This document shows, piece by piece, positions 15,161 to 23,171 of a DNA stretch of 64,000 nt. A program made the position numbers and the translations under genes. Location of the stretch: positions 695,212-759,211 of the forward strand of contig CAZXZS010000001.1 in the NCBI GenBank assembly GCA_964645655.1. The letters run 5' to 3'. The stretch's first letter is position 1; every line of letters starts with the position of its first letter. Under the pieces are notes generated by a model. That model saw only the letters and a program-made list of their open reading frames with translations, made no database searches and was not told the origin of the DNA. Source of the stretch: JAGOUA01 sp964645655. GTDB lineage: Bacteria > Patescibacteriota > Patescibacteriia > 2-12-FULL-60-25.

Positions 15161-15504
15161 AGGAGCGGAAGAAGCAAGAGGATCACGGCGAGGACGGGCC
15201 AAGCCAACCAGGCGAACGCCCCAAGGGCGTATATCGAGGCCAAAATAAGCCACCACACGGATCGCCCCAGGATCACGACGGTGCGCATGACGACGCTGAT
15301 GAGACGACCGATCAGGTCAGACGCGCCATACATGGGGCGCAGCCAGGACCGCATCCAGAGCCGCACGCCGAGACGGCCCCATTCGAGTCGCAGGTCCTCT
15401 CGCATCCACTTCAGGACCGAAGAAAAGCCCGCTCCGTACCACCACACCGGGAACCGGATGATCCCGACGAGCTCTTGGCCGAGGAGAGAAGGGAGCGCGG
15501 ACAT
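15154..15504 (-). CDS. Small membrane protein coupled to the Clp-like ATPase
   Basis: The 116-aa product begins with a soluble, Trp/Arg-rich part (WWYGAGFSSVLKWMREDLRLEW) and ends in two long hydrophobic segments (~62-84 and ~88-115). It is not recognised. The ATG at 15504 is six bases after the -10 box TATACT, which rules out a longer start. It overlaps the ATPase gene by seven bases, so a partner or membrane adaptor for the ATPase is a reasonable inference. Confidence 0.75.
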   Translation of the reverse strand: MSALPSLLGQELVGIIRFPVWWYGAGFSSVLKWMREDLRLEWGRLGVRLWMRSWLRPMYGASDLIGRLISVVMRTVVILGRSVWWLILASIYALGAFAWLAWPVLAVILLLLPLLW

Positions 15505-15510
15505 GTGGGG

Positions 15511-15519
15511 AGTATAGCA
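15511..15519 (-). promoter_or_regulatory. Extended -10 box, leaderless start
   Basis: Minus strand TGCTATACT, six bases before the ATG at 15504; it drives the membrane protein and Clp-like ATPase operon. Confidence 0.75.
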
Positions 15520-15569
15520 TACGGAGACGCCTTGTTCCGTCATCCGCGAAAAGAACGTGATCGCCTTGT

Positions 15570-17045
15570 TCAGGCCCCTTCTTCGTTGCCATCTTCTGGC
15601 CCTGGCTCACGCAAGGCCTCCCGAGCGCGAACATCCCAACCGGCGATATGCGGAATGAATCGGAGCGCCCGCTCCCGCGCCTCACGATAGGTGCTGCGTC
15701 CCGCCGCCCAGGCGATCGCCGCCTCTCGGTCCCCTTCCTCAAAGAGATACAAGCCAACGCCGTGGTTAGGGCTGTCGACGGCATAGACCGTACGCCCATC
15801 CGACAGGGTCGCCTCGATCAGGAGACGTTCGCCGAAAGACAGGTCTACACGCTTGACCGCTTGGAAGATCCGGAGATCGATACACTCGCCCACCAGCTCA
15901 CGCGCACGCGCCTCTCGTTGGGACTCAAGACGAGCTTTTTGATGCGCCCCCCGAACGCGATCCCGAAGCCTTGGGACGTCCTTGTAATACTGACCTTCGG
16001 CCAGGCGCAAGAGCGTCGGCCAAGCAGCCACATCCACCCTTGAAAGCGGCCTTATTTCAGGAGGTAAGGCCGCCCATTCGCGAGACCCGCTTGGCCGTTG
16101 CGGGGGAATCGTAAGGACTCTTCGTGGCGCATGCCAGCCAGCCGCATCCTGGACAGACGGGAGGCTCGCCTGCACACCACCTCCGACAAGAGGATGAAAC
16201 GGTTGCTCGGGCTCCTCGAGCGAGGGACTGGACGCCACAGGAATACGAAACCGTCGATACGCGGAACGTAAACGATCCTGATACGCTTGATCGGCGCGCC
16301 GCAACTCATACCCGGTATAGGGGCGCCTATATAAAGCATCGGCAACGGGCTCCCCGACCTCCAGGCGCGCAAGCTGGTCATACCGCAGAAAACGCGTCAG
16401 GCGGTTATTCCCCGTCTCAAAAAACAGGCAAGCATCCACGGGCCATTCCCCGTCTGGGGCACGATACGCCCATTCCGGGAGACGCGCTTCGCGATCGGCG
16501 AGCGAAAACGCGCGGCTGACGAATTCGTCCCAAGCCGATTGGGCGGTTTCAGCAGAAACAAAGCGCTTTCCCCGCGCCATCCTCTGCATTTCCGCAAGAA
16601 GATCTTCCGTCCGTGCGAAGATTGCCCAGCGATAAAAGTCCGTGCCTTCGAGTCTAGCGATCTCCTTCGGATCATAGACATCCGCCGTTTCCTCACTCCC
16701 AGAAAAGCGTACCCGTACGAATGGGAGGATCGTCTTCCGTGCCGCCAAGAACGCTTTCGTAAAAGGGGAACGCTTGGCGCCGATCAGGACACGCTCGGTT
16801 TCCCCGGGCAAGCCATACCCGACAAATACTGGCCAGACGGCCCGGGCGGCGTCGGTCAGGTTGGCATGCTTTCGCCTCCACGCAAAAGACTCTTTTTTAT
16901 CTATCTTAAGGTCTTTTTCTGAGATATCAATAAAGATCTCCGCGGATACCCAGACGGACGGCCGCGAACAGACTTGGTCACGCAGGAGCCGCCCAGGAAG
17001 AAACGGGCTCTCTTCGACCGGCCTCGCAGATGACAAACGGTCCAT
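15570..17045 (-). CDS. Hypothetical 491-aa protein in the ftsL position cluster
   Basis: Not recognised. The protein is soluble, rich in Arg, Glu, Trp and Tyr, with no clear signal peptide or membrane helix. Segments such as RSPFTKAFLAARKTILPFVRVRF and ERLLIEATLSDGRTVYAVDSPNHGVGLYLFEEGDREAAIAWAAG look like alternating helix and beta domains. It starts six bases after the ftsL-like stop and so belongs to the mraZ-rsmH-ftsL transcript, where ftsI (PBP2/3) usually lies. It has no SxxK/SxN/KTG motifs, so it is not a penicillin-binding protein. Its base composition is slightly lower in GC near the start. Confidence 0.65.
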   Translation of the reverse strand: MDRLSSARPVEESPFLPGRLLRDQVCSRPSVWVSAEIFIDISEKDLKIDKKESFAWRRKHANLTDAARAVWPVFVGYGLPGETERVLIGAKRSPFTKAFLAARKTILPFVRVRFSGSEETADVYDPKEIARLEGTDFYRWAIFARTEDLLAEMQRMARGKRFVSAETAQSAWDEFVSRAFSLADREARLPEWAYRAPDGEWPVDACLFFETGNNRLTRFLRYDQLARLEVGEPVADALYRRPYTGYELRRADQAYQDRLRSAYRRFRIPVASSPSLEEPEQPFHPLVGGGVQASLPSVQDAAGWHAPRRVLTIPPQRPSGSREWAALPPEIRPLSRVDVAAWPTLLRLAEGQYYKDVPRLRDRVRGAHQKARLESQREARARELVGECIDLRIFQAVKRVDLSFGERLLIEATLSDGRTVYAVDSPNHGVGLYLFEEGDREAAIAWAAGRSTYREARERALRFIPHIAGWDVRAREALREPGPEDGNEEGA

Positions 17046-17051
17046 ACGTCC

Positions 17052-17396
17052 CTACCGCGTCTCCAAATATTCCACCCCATCCGCTTGCACATATCCGAGA
17101 CCCTTCACGCGATCCTGTAACGACGCATACGACTGGAACACCGCGATCTGCGCTTCCAACACGCTCACCTGCTCGGCGAGGCGTTCGGCTTGGCGCTCGA
17201 GGGAACGGATATCAAAGGTCTTGGCCGCCGACGTGTTCACGGAAATGATTGAAAAGCCCATCAGGACGCAGCCTAAAACGGCACAGGCATATACCCAGCC
17301 CCTCTTGCCGACGCGACGGACGCGTTGGCTTGCGGATACGTTGACGCCGAGTGCCTCCTGGGGGCGCTGCAAGGAAAGGACAAAGGAACGAGACAT
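17052..17396 (-). CDS. ftsL: FtsL-like division protein
   Basis: The 114-aa protein has a short basic cytoplasmic part, one membrane helix (~38-58, WVYACAVLGCVLMGFSIIS) and a coiled coil (~68-100, SLERQAERLAEQVSVLEAQIAV). That architecture, plus location right after rsmH, is typical of FtsL/DivIC-type bitopic proteins of the divisome, whose sequences are poorly conserved. The ATG at 17396 is preceded by CCT and lies 14 bases after the rsmH stop. A longer start would overlap rsmH. Confidence 0.75.
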   Translation of the reverse strand: MSRSFVLSLQRPQEALGVNVSASQRVRRVGKRGWVYACAVLGCVLMGFSIISVNTSAAKTFDIRSLERQAERLAEQVSVLEAQIAVFQSYASLQDRVKGLGYVQADGVEYLETR

Positions 17397-17410
17397 AGGT
17401 GGTGAGGTGG

Positions 17411-18307
17411 TCAGCGAAGGGGCTTGGCGGCGACGCGCAGCTTGGCGCTGCGGGCGCGCGGGTTCCTTCGGCATTCGTCGTCGCTGGGAGCGAGGGGCTT
17501 GCGCATGACCGTGTCCCACCGGGGATCACGGAAGGCGCGCTTCACCCACCCGTCCTCGATCGACTGAAAGGTGATGATGGCGAGGCGGCCACCGGGAGCC
17601 AGGAGCGCAAACGCCTGGTCGATGGCCTGCTGGAGGTGTGGCAATTCCTGGTTGACTTCCATCCGCAGCGCCAGGAAGACGCGGGTCGCGGGATGGATGC
17701 GTCCGGCCTCATATGAAGCGGGGACGGCCGCCGCCACCAGATCGGCGAGCTGGCGGGTGGTGACGATCGGCGCCTCCCGGCGGGCCTGGACGATCGCCTG
17801 CGCGATACGGAACGCATACCGCTCGTCGGCGTACTCCTCAAACAGGCGGGAGAGGTCTGCTGCGTTCCAGGTATTGACGATCTCGGCAGCCATGAGGCCG
17901 TCGTCGTTCGCCAGGTCCCCCAACCGCATGTCCAAGACCCCGTCCTGCTGGAACGACAGGCCGATGCGCGGGTCCTCGAGCTCGTCCGAAGAGAAGCCGA
18001 GGTCGAGCAGCATCCCATCGACCTGATCGACGCCACGCGCGCGCAGGGCTTGGCCCCACGTCGCGAAGTTGGCGTAGATCCCCTGCCAACGCCGGCCATA
18101 CGGGGCCAGCCGCACTTCCGCCTGCCGCAACGCCTCGGGGTAGATATCAAAGGAATAGACGTGCCCCGTTGGCGCGGACCGGTCGAGCAGCGCTTGCGTA
18201 TGTGAGCCGCCACCCAGGGTTCCGTCGACGTACACGCCCCCGCTCCGCGGCTCGAGGACAAGCATGGTTTCCTCAAGCATCACGGGCACATGGACGGTCT
18301 CGTTCAT
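17411..18307 (-). CDS. rsmH: 16S rRNA (cytosine-1402-N4)-methyltransferase
   Basis: The 298-aa protein matches RsmH/MraW through HVPVMLEETMLVL, the SAM-binding VDGTLGGGSHTQALL, LLDLGFSSDELEDP, FQQDGVLDMRL and the C-terminal FQSIEDGWVKRAFRD and RNPRARSAKLR. It methylates C1402 of 16S rRNA in the decoding centre. The start overlaps the mraZ stop (ATGA). This is a normal dcw-cluster position. Confidence 0.97.
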   Translation of the reverse strand: MNETVHVPVMLEETMLVLEPRSGGVYVDGTLGGGSHTQALLDRSAPTGHVYSFDIYPEALRQAEVRLAPYGRRWQGIYANFATWGQALRARGVDQVDGMLLDLGFSSDELEDPRIGLSFQQDGVLDMRLGDLANDDGLMAAEIVNTWNAADLSRLFEEYADERYAFRIAQAIVQARREAPIVTTRQLADLVAAAVPASYEAGRIHPATRVFLALRMEVNQELPHLQQAIDQAFALLAPGGRLAIITFQSIEDGWVKRAFRDPRWDTVMRKPLAPSDDECRRNPRARSAKLRVAAKPLR

Positions 18308-18735
18308 ACGGAAAAGCGAGTGAGGGCTGCGGCGATGGTATCGGCTTGGGCTTCGGCGGTGGCGATGGACGTTTCCCAGGCGCCTTTCCCCCAGAGCTCA
18401 AGGCGGTTTCCCAAGCCAAGGAAAACGACCTCGCGTTCCAGGGAGGCATAGGCGCGTAGGTGTTCCGGGACAAGCATGCGCCCAGAACGATCCAGCTGCA
18501 CTTCGGTCGCCCCCGCCAAAAACAATCGCACCAATGCGCGCGTTTCCGCCTGTTGCCAAGGGAGCGTCTGCAGCTCTTCCATGAATCGCTCCCAGGCCAC
18601 GCGCGGAAACACCACGAGAGAATGGTCCAATCCCCGCGTCAGGATGGCGCCTGCTTCCCAGGACGCACGAAACTTCGCCGGGAGGGCGACCCGGTTCTTG
18701 TCGTCGAGGGTATGGTGGTATTCCCCGATGAACAT
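18304..18735 (-). CDS. mraZ: Transcriptional regulator MraZ
   Basis: The 143-aa protein starts MFIGEYHHTLDDKNRVALPAKFR, the canonical first SpoVT/AbrB-like half. The second half has EVQLDRSGRMLVPEHLRAYASLEREVVFLGLGNRLELW. MraZ forms a ring that binds repeats in its own promoter and represses the division cluster. Three such repeats with exact 10-base spacing lie just upstream (18762-18787). An extended start would run into those boxes. Confidence 0.97.
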   Translation of the reverse strand: MFIGEYHHTLDDKNRVALPAKFRASWEAGAILTRGLDHSLVVFPRVAWERFMEELQTLPWQQAETRALVRLFLAGATEVQLDRSGRMLVPEHLRAYASLEREVVFLGLGNRLELWGKGAWETSIATAEAQADTIAAALTRFSV

Positions 18736-18761
18736 AGGATAGGTCGCGAGAGGAGAAAGTC

Positions 18762-18787
18762 TCCCACTTTCTGCCACTTGGTGCCAT
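18762..18787 (-). promoter_or_regulatory. MraZ operator: three 10-bp spaced boxes
   Basis: Minus strand shows ATGGCA, GTGGCA and GTGGGA at 18787-18782, 18777-18772 and 18767-18762. They match the GTGGG-type MraZ boxes with 10-bp spacing and sit at or just after the transcription start, so bound MraZ would block the promoter. Confidence 0.85.
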
Positions 18788-18814
18788 GCTAGGATGAAAA
18801 TGGCCTTTCGTCAA
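18786..18814 (-). promoter_or_regulatory. mraZ promoter
   Basis: Minus strand TTGACG (18814-18809), 17-base spacer, TAGCAT (18791-18786), overlapping the first MraZ box. Confidence 0.8.
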
Positions 18815-18867
18815 AGGGGGTTTGTGGATAAAAAACGTTTCTCATAAGGAAAAAATCCTTAACGGGT

Positions 18868-19091
18868 TTGGCCTCCCGGCTAGGGGGTGTGGGGCTGGCG
18901 CCCCACGGGCCGCCCTTTCCCGCTCGGAGGGGCGGTCCCGGGGGGGCAGGGCCTTTTTCCCGGACCTGAACTCGCTGCTTGTTCCGGGGATGGATGGCTC
19001 ACACAGCAGGTCCGGGAAAAAGGCCCTGCCCCCCGGGGACCTACAGGGGAGGGAAAGGATGAAAAGATAGAAAAATAGAAAAAACTCGGAC
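18868..19091 (-). repeat. Long-hairpin repeat element, copy B (inverted)
   Basis: Same plan as copy A but on the other strand. Arms 18934-18968 and 19007-19041 pair over 35 positions with one mismatch. The GTGGGGC-GCCA-GCCCCAC hairpin and the GCC-GGGA-GGC end hairpin lie at the left, and the pyrimidine tract (as purines) at the right. It fills the gap between the mraZ promoter and the next gene; no gene is supported in 18815-19187. Confidence 0.85.
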
Positions 19092-19187
19092 ATGGCTCCT
19101 TTCTCATCGTAGCGCGAGGAGCGTCTCGAAGACGTGGCTCGGGGCGACTCGCTGGCAGCAAAAAAAATGGCGGTCACCTCTGAGAAA

Positions 19188-19219
19188 AACAAAAAGGCGG
19201 CCTTCTTCGGGTCCGCCTT
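19188..19219 (-). terminator. Terminator after the 304-aa membrane protein gene
   Basis: Minus strand AAGGCGG-loop-CCGCCTT followed by TTTGTTTTT, 12 bases past the stop. Confidence 0.75.
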
Positions 19220-19231
19220 GATTCCTTGTGC

Positions 19232-20146
19232 TCATGGGGTCACTACCTTGACCGTGCGTTTGGTGCCCGCATCATCGACCCATACGATCGCCGCCTGCCA
19301 GGTACGGCCGGCTTGCTCCCAGGCCTCTAGGCGCCAGGCGCGCGGACGGATCTCTTGTGGAAGGCTGATGGCTTGCCAGCGATTATTGACGTATGCGGTA
19401 AGGCGCAGGCTGGCCTGTTGGGCCTTATCGACGGCGAGATACGAGACGAGCGCGGCGCCATCACGACGCGAGAGGATGCGCTGGCCGAGGACGGTGGATG
19501 CCTCGGGGTCGATATCCCTGGTACGGCCGATCCAAAGGGCGGCGCCCGCGACGTCGGTAAGGGCCCAAAAGTCTTGCGTCCCTTCTTGGCGCGTGGATTG
19601 CACGACCCCTTGGAATAGGCCGAGGCCGCGCGTCGGATCGACCGCCTGCCAATACCCTTGCCGGATCGGCGTCGGGACAGGGCGGAAGGCCCCGATGCGG
19701 ACATCGTACACGGTCCAGGCGGTGATCGGCGGATGTTCGCAGACGTCAGCGAACGCGCATGCTTGACGAGAACCGCTCAGCATATGGACATATCGCCCCT
19801 CCAACGACGGCCCCAGCAGCGAACACCAAGCGCCCTCGACTTGGCCGACGGAAGAAGAAGCGGCCGCCCCCTCCTCAACCAGCAGGCACGGGCCATGCGT
19901 CTCCTCGCGGACCAGCCGCCAACGTTGCGCACGCGTTTGCGTGGAAGAGGGGGCGGGCGGGACGAGGGACGCGAACTCTCCGAGCGGGGCCCGGACCGTT
20001 TCAGGCACCCGCTCGAGGACCGCCTGCGGTGCAGCGATCGGGACGAGCGACGCACGCATCCGCAGCAGCGAAAACAGGACGCCGGCCAAAAGGGTCGCCG
20101 AAATGCCCACCACGAGCCCCACCGACCCGCGCGGTGCGGCCATCAT
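19232..20146 (-). CDS. Hypothetical membrane-anchored extracytoplasmic protein
   Basis: The 304-aa product has an N-terminal membrane anchor (VGLVVGISATLLAGVLFSLL) and a beta-rich outer part with cysteines (GPCLLVEEG, GAWCSLLG, QACAFADVCEHPP) and short strand phrases (WTVYDVRIGAFRPV, DFWALTDVAGAALWIGR). No family is recognised; a beta-propeller-like or YwqH-like fold is conceivable. It starts three bases after a 51-aa membrane gene and is probably coupled to it. Two adjacent ATG codons make the exact start uncertain by one residue. Confidence 0.7.
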   Translation of the reverse strand: MMAAPRGSVGLVVGISATLLAGVLFSLLRMRASLVPIAAPQAVLERVPETVRAPLGEFASLVPPAPSSTQTRAQRWRLVREETHGPCLLVEEGAAASSSVGQVEGAWCSLLGPSLEGRYVHMLSGSRQACAFADVCEHPPITAWTVYDVRIGAFRPVPTPIRQGYWQAVDPTRGLGLFQGVVQSTRQEGTQDFWALTDVAGAALWIGRTRDIDPEASTVLGQRILSRRDGAALVSYLAVDKAQQASLRLTAYVNNRWQAISLPQEIRPRAWRLEAWEQAGRTWQAAIVWVDDAGTKRTVKVVTP

Positions 20147-20149
20147 ATG

Positions 20150-20305
20150 CTACCGAGCCGATTGCAGGGTCTGGCGGATCGCATCGAGCTGCGATTGCGT
20201 CTGCTTGGCCTGGACGAGGACGAAACTCGAGAGGAACAGGACCATGGCCGTCAGGAACAGCAGGACGGTGAGCGTAAAACGGGATTCGCGTTCGGTGGTT
20301 TTCAT
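20150..20305 (-). CDS. Small single-pass membrane protein
   Basis: The 51-aa product is MKTTERESR followed by one hydrophobic helix (FTLTVLLFLTAMVLFLSSFVLV) and a short polar helix (KQTQSQLDAIRQTLQ). It is not recognised. The ATG is preceded by TCCT like many genes here, with a TATACT -10 box 33 bases upstream. It is the first gene of a two-gene unit with the 304-aa membrane protein. Confidence 0.7.
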   Translation of the reverse strand: MKTTERESRFTLTVLLFLTAMVLFLSSFVLVQAKQTQSQLDAIRQTLQSAR

Positions 20306-20338
20306 AGGAAGAAGGAACAGAAAAGAAATGACGCACGG

Positions 20339-20347
20339 AGTATAGCA
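20339..20347 (-). promoter_or_regulatory. Extended -10 box for the small membrane protein operon
   Basis: Minus strand TGCTATACT; initiation about seven bases downstream gives a ~27-base leader. Confidence 0.6.
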
Positions 20348-20444
20348 CGAAGGCGAGCGGCGAACCATCGGGTAAAAAAAGAGGGCGCCCACGCTGGGCT
20401 ACCCCGTCAGCCGTTCCTCGCAATCGCTAAGGAAAGCGCCCCTC

Positions 20445-20676
20445 GTCCGAGTCTTTCTTTATTGATTTTCTTCTCTTTCCCTCCCCCTGTAGGTCCCCGG
20501 CGGGCACATCCTTCCTTTGCTCCTGGAATGTGTGAGCACACCTGTGGTCCTCCGGAGATACAGACGCGAGTTTTCCAGGGGCAAAGGAAGGATGTGCCCG
20601 CCGGGGACCGGCCCTCCCCCTGGGAAAGGGCGGGTTGTAGGGCGCCAGCCCCACACCCTTTGGCTTGGGAAGCCAA
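20445..20676 (+). repeat. Long-hairpin repeat element, copy C
   Basis: Same orientation as copy A. Arms 20492-20528 and 20573-20609 pair over 37 positions with one G-T pair; the base GGTCCCCGGCGGG is shared with A, the distal part (ACATCCTTCC) is not. The end hairpin is TTGGCTT-GGG-AAGCCAA, a compensated version of the A hairpin. It lies four bases after the uvrC stop. Confidence 0.85.
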
Positions 20677-20679
20677 TTC

Positions 20680-21933
20680 TCACCTCCCCAAAAACAAGCT
20701 CGAACGCAGCTTCCGATGATAGGTTATCGCAAACCGATGCGACTCATCCCGCACTTGCGTCAGCAGCCGTACATGCTCTTCCGCCGCCTTACAGATCGCC
20801 TCGTGTTTCTGCATGCACACCAGATCGGTTCGCTTGCGTTCCGGGCCTTTCGCCATCCCAATCACGGGGATCTGTACGCCCAAGTGGTGCAAGGCATCGT
20901 TCGCCGCATGGACCTGCGCCAATCCCCCATCGATCAGCAGCAGGTCCGGATGCCGCCACTCGGGATGGCGGAAACGCCGGATGATCGTCTCGTGGATCGA
21001 GGCGACGTCGTTGACCTCGTCGACGGTCTTGATGCGGAACTTGCGGTATTCGGCCTTGGCGGGCTGTCCACCCTCAAAGACGACCATCGACGCGACCATC
21101 GCCGTGCCGCTCACGTGCGAAATGTCGTAGCCCTCGATGCGGCCGAAGAAGTCGATGGGGGCATCGCTGTTGCGGATGGTGTCGACGTCGTCGTCTTCGC
21201 GCTTCAAGAGCGCGATGTCCTTGATGTGTTCAAGCGAGAACAGGCGGTTGCGGAGCTTGGCGGCCTCCTCGAACCGCTGCCCCTTCGCGGCGGTCGCCAT
21301 TTCCTTGCGGAGGCGCTTCAGGATCTCCTCCTTGCGGCCGTCGAAGAAGGCGATCAGGTCACGGATCACCTTTTTGTATGCCTTCTCGTCGGCCGTTCCC
21401 ACGCAGACGCCCGGGCACAGGCCGATATGCGTATAGAAGCAAGCCTTCTTTTGGCCTGGCTCGCAGGTGGACCAGGGGAAGATGTGGCGAAGCCAGTCGA
21501 GGGACGCGCGCAGCGAACGGGCGGACGTGTAGGGACCGAACACGGCGAGATAGGCTTTCGCGTCCGTCGACAGGTCCTTGCCGCGGATCAGGAGCGGCTT
21601 CGGGTAACGGTCGTTCGTGAAGACGAGGTAAAGGAAGCTCTTGTTATCCTTCTCACGGATGTTATAGGGCGGGAAATAATACTTGATCAGGTTCGCCTCC
21701 AAGATGAGGGCCTCGAGCGCCGACCCCTTTTGGATGTAGTCGATGAGGCGGACCCGGCGGGTCATTTCCTCGATGAGCTGGTTGTGGGGACGCAAGAAAT
21801 GCTGCTGGACGCGGCGCTTGAGCGAGGTGGCCTTGCCGACATATAAAACCTGGCCCTGCTCGTCCTTCATCAGGTAGACGCCGGGATCGTCGGGCAATTG
21901 GCCGTCGCGGATCTCAATGTGCGCGGGGATCAT
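20680..21933 (-). CDS. uvrC: UvrC excinuclease subunit lacking the C-terminal HhH region
   Basis: The 417-aa protein has an N-terminal GIY-YIG nuclease (DDPGVYLMKDEQGQVLYVGKA), the four-Cys-like insert (STCEPGQKKACFYTHIGLCPGVC), a UVR motif (FEEAAKLRNRLFSLEHI) and the RNase H-like C-nuclease (IEGYDISHVSGTAMVASMVVFEGG, DLLLIDGGLAQV, RDESHRFAITYHR). Full UvrC is about 600 aa and continues into tandem helix-hairpin-helix motifs; here it stops just after the nuclease. A hairpin repeat begins immediately after the stop. UvrC makes both cuts in nucleotide excision repair. The start is leaderless, six bases after TACACT. Confidence 0.95.
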   Translation of the reverse strand: MIPAHIEIRDGQLPDDPGVYLMKDEQGQVLYVGKATSLKRRVQQHFLRPHNQLIEEMTRRVRLIDYIQKGSALEALILEANLIKYYFPPYNIREKDNKSFLYLVFTNDRYPKPLLIRGKDLSTDAKAYLAVFGPYTSARSLRASLDWLRHIFPWSTCEPGQKKACFYTHIGLCPGVCVGTADEKAYKKVIRDLIAFFDGRKEEILKRLRKEMATAAKGQRFEEAAKLRNRLFSLEHIKDIALLKREDDDVDTIRNSDAPIDFFGRIEGYDISHVSGTAMVASMVVFEGGQPAKAEYRKFRIKTVDEVNDVASIHETIIRRFRHPEWRHPDLLLIDGGLAQVHAANDALHHLGVQIPVIGMAKGPERKRTDLVCMQKHEAICKAAEEHVRLLTQVRDESHRFAITYHRKLRSSLFLGR

Positions 21934-21939
21934 GGGTCC

Positions 21940-21948
21940 AGTGTAGCG
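21940..21948 (-). promoter_or_regulatory. -10 box for leaderless uvrC
   Basis: Minus strand CGCTACACT, TACACT at 21945-21940, six bases before the ATG. Confidence 0.6.
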
Positions 21949-22019
21949 CCAAACGCATGCGGGTCAACCCTTGACGCCGACCCTTGCCGAACCGGCGCGT
22001 TTGCCGCATCGTTTGGACC

Positions 22020-23171
22020 ATGAACAACCGTCCGCTCGCCGCCCTGGAACGGTTTTTCGCGTCAAGGACGCGGCTTTTGCTGATCGCCGCACCGGAAGCC
22101 GACATGGACAGCCTCGCCGGCGCGGCGGCCCTCGGAGACATGCTGAAAACGCTGGGAAAAGCCGTGACGCTCGTGGCGCCCGGCAAGGACGCCTGGCCGG
22201 AACCGCTACGCGCGCCCCTTCCCCTCCACGCGGGCATCCACGCCTTGCGGGCCCTCCACATCCGGCTCCCGATCGGCCAGACGCCGCTCGACCAATTCTC
22301 CTACGACGTCCGCGACCAGAGCCTGCACATCGAACTGCTGCCGAAAGCGGGCATCTGGCCCCAAGAAGCGGTCGCGGTCGAAAGCGGGGCGGTGCGTTAT
22401 GATGGCCTGATCGCGCTGAACGTGGCATCCCCGTCCGGACTGCGCGACCTCATCCCCCAAGAGCCCGAATGGCTGCACGCCCTCCCGACGCTGCACCTCA
22501 CCACGAAAGCGGACGCGGAGCCCTGGGCCACGGAAACGGTCCCGCTCCTCCAGAACGGCAGCCTCTGCGAGGCGCTCTACGCCTGGGCGAAGGAACGGCC
22601 TGACATTCCCCTGAATGCCGGCCTGGTCCACAACCTCCTCGTCGGCGTGATCGCCGGCAGCGACGGGTTCCGCAGTCCGCGCGTCCAGAGCCAGACCCTG
22701 CAGGCGGCCAGCGAGCTCATCGAACGCGGCGCTGATCGACAGGCGATCATGAACCGGCTGTGGCGTGTCCGTTCGGTGCCGACCTTGAACCTGTGGGGAC
22801 GCGGTTTCATGCGGCTGAACCTGCATCCGACGCTGCCGATCGCGACGACGCTGGTGACTGAGCATGATTTCTTGCAGGCCCAGACGAATCCCGACGCGCT
22901 CGCCGGCCTTGGGCGCGCGCTGCTCGACCGCCTGCCGGAAACGCGCCTCGTCCTCGTGTTCAGCGGCTGGAATGCCGCCCTCCAGGTCCAAGCGCTCGCC
23001 CGCCCGCCCCTACGCGCGGACCTGGTCGCCCGCTGGTTCGGTGGCCAAGGGAGCGCGGATCAGGCACAGTGGACAGCGCATGCGGGCGACCTGCTCGCCC
23101 TCCAACGCGATACCCTCACCATCCTCGAACGCGAACTCCCCCGTCTCCTTGCCTCCCACGAACCCGTATGA
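22020..23171 (+). CDS. DHH-family-like phosphoesterase with altered catalytic motifs
   Basis: The 383-aa protein follows the plan of NrnA/DHH proteins: LLLIAAPEADMDSLAGAAALGDMLKTLGK resembles the H..PDGDA.GS..AL...L...GK motif, and LNAGLVHNLLVGVIAGSDGFRS resembles the A..LYTGI..DTG.F segment. However the first His is missing and no DHH triad is visible (LHLTTKADAEPW at its place), so catalysis is doubtful. DHH enzymes degrade oligoribonucleotides or cyclic dinucleotides. The ATG at 22020 was chosen as it opens the first helix. It overlaps the next gene by ATGA. Confidence 0.65.
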   Translation: MNNRPLAALERFFASRTRLLLIAAPEADMDSLAGAAALGDMLKTLGKAVTLVAPGKDAWPEPLRAPLPLHAGIHALRALHIRLPIGQTPLDQFSYDVRDQSLHIELLPKAGIWPQEAVAVESGAVRYDGLIALNVASPSGLRDLIPQEPEWLHALPTLHLTTKADAEPWATETVPLLQNGSLCEALYAWAKERPDIPLNAGLVHNLLVGVIAGSDGFRSPRVQSQTLQAASELIERGADRQAIMNRLWRVRSVPTLNLWGRGFMRLNLHPTLPIATTLVTEHDFLQAQTNPDALAGLGRALLDRLPETRLVLVFSGWNAALQVQALARPPLRADLVARWFGGQGSADQAQWTAHAGDLLALQRDTLTILERELPRLLASHEPV

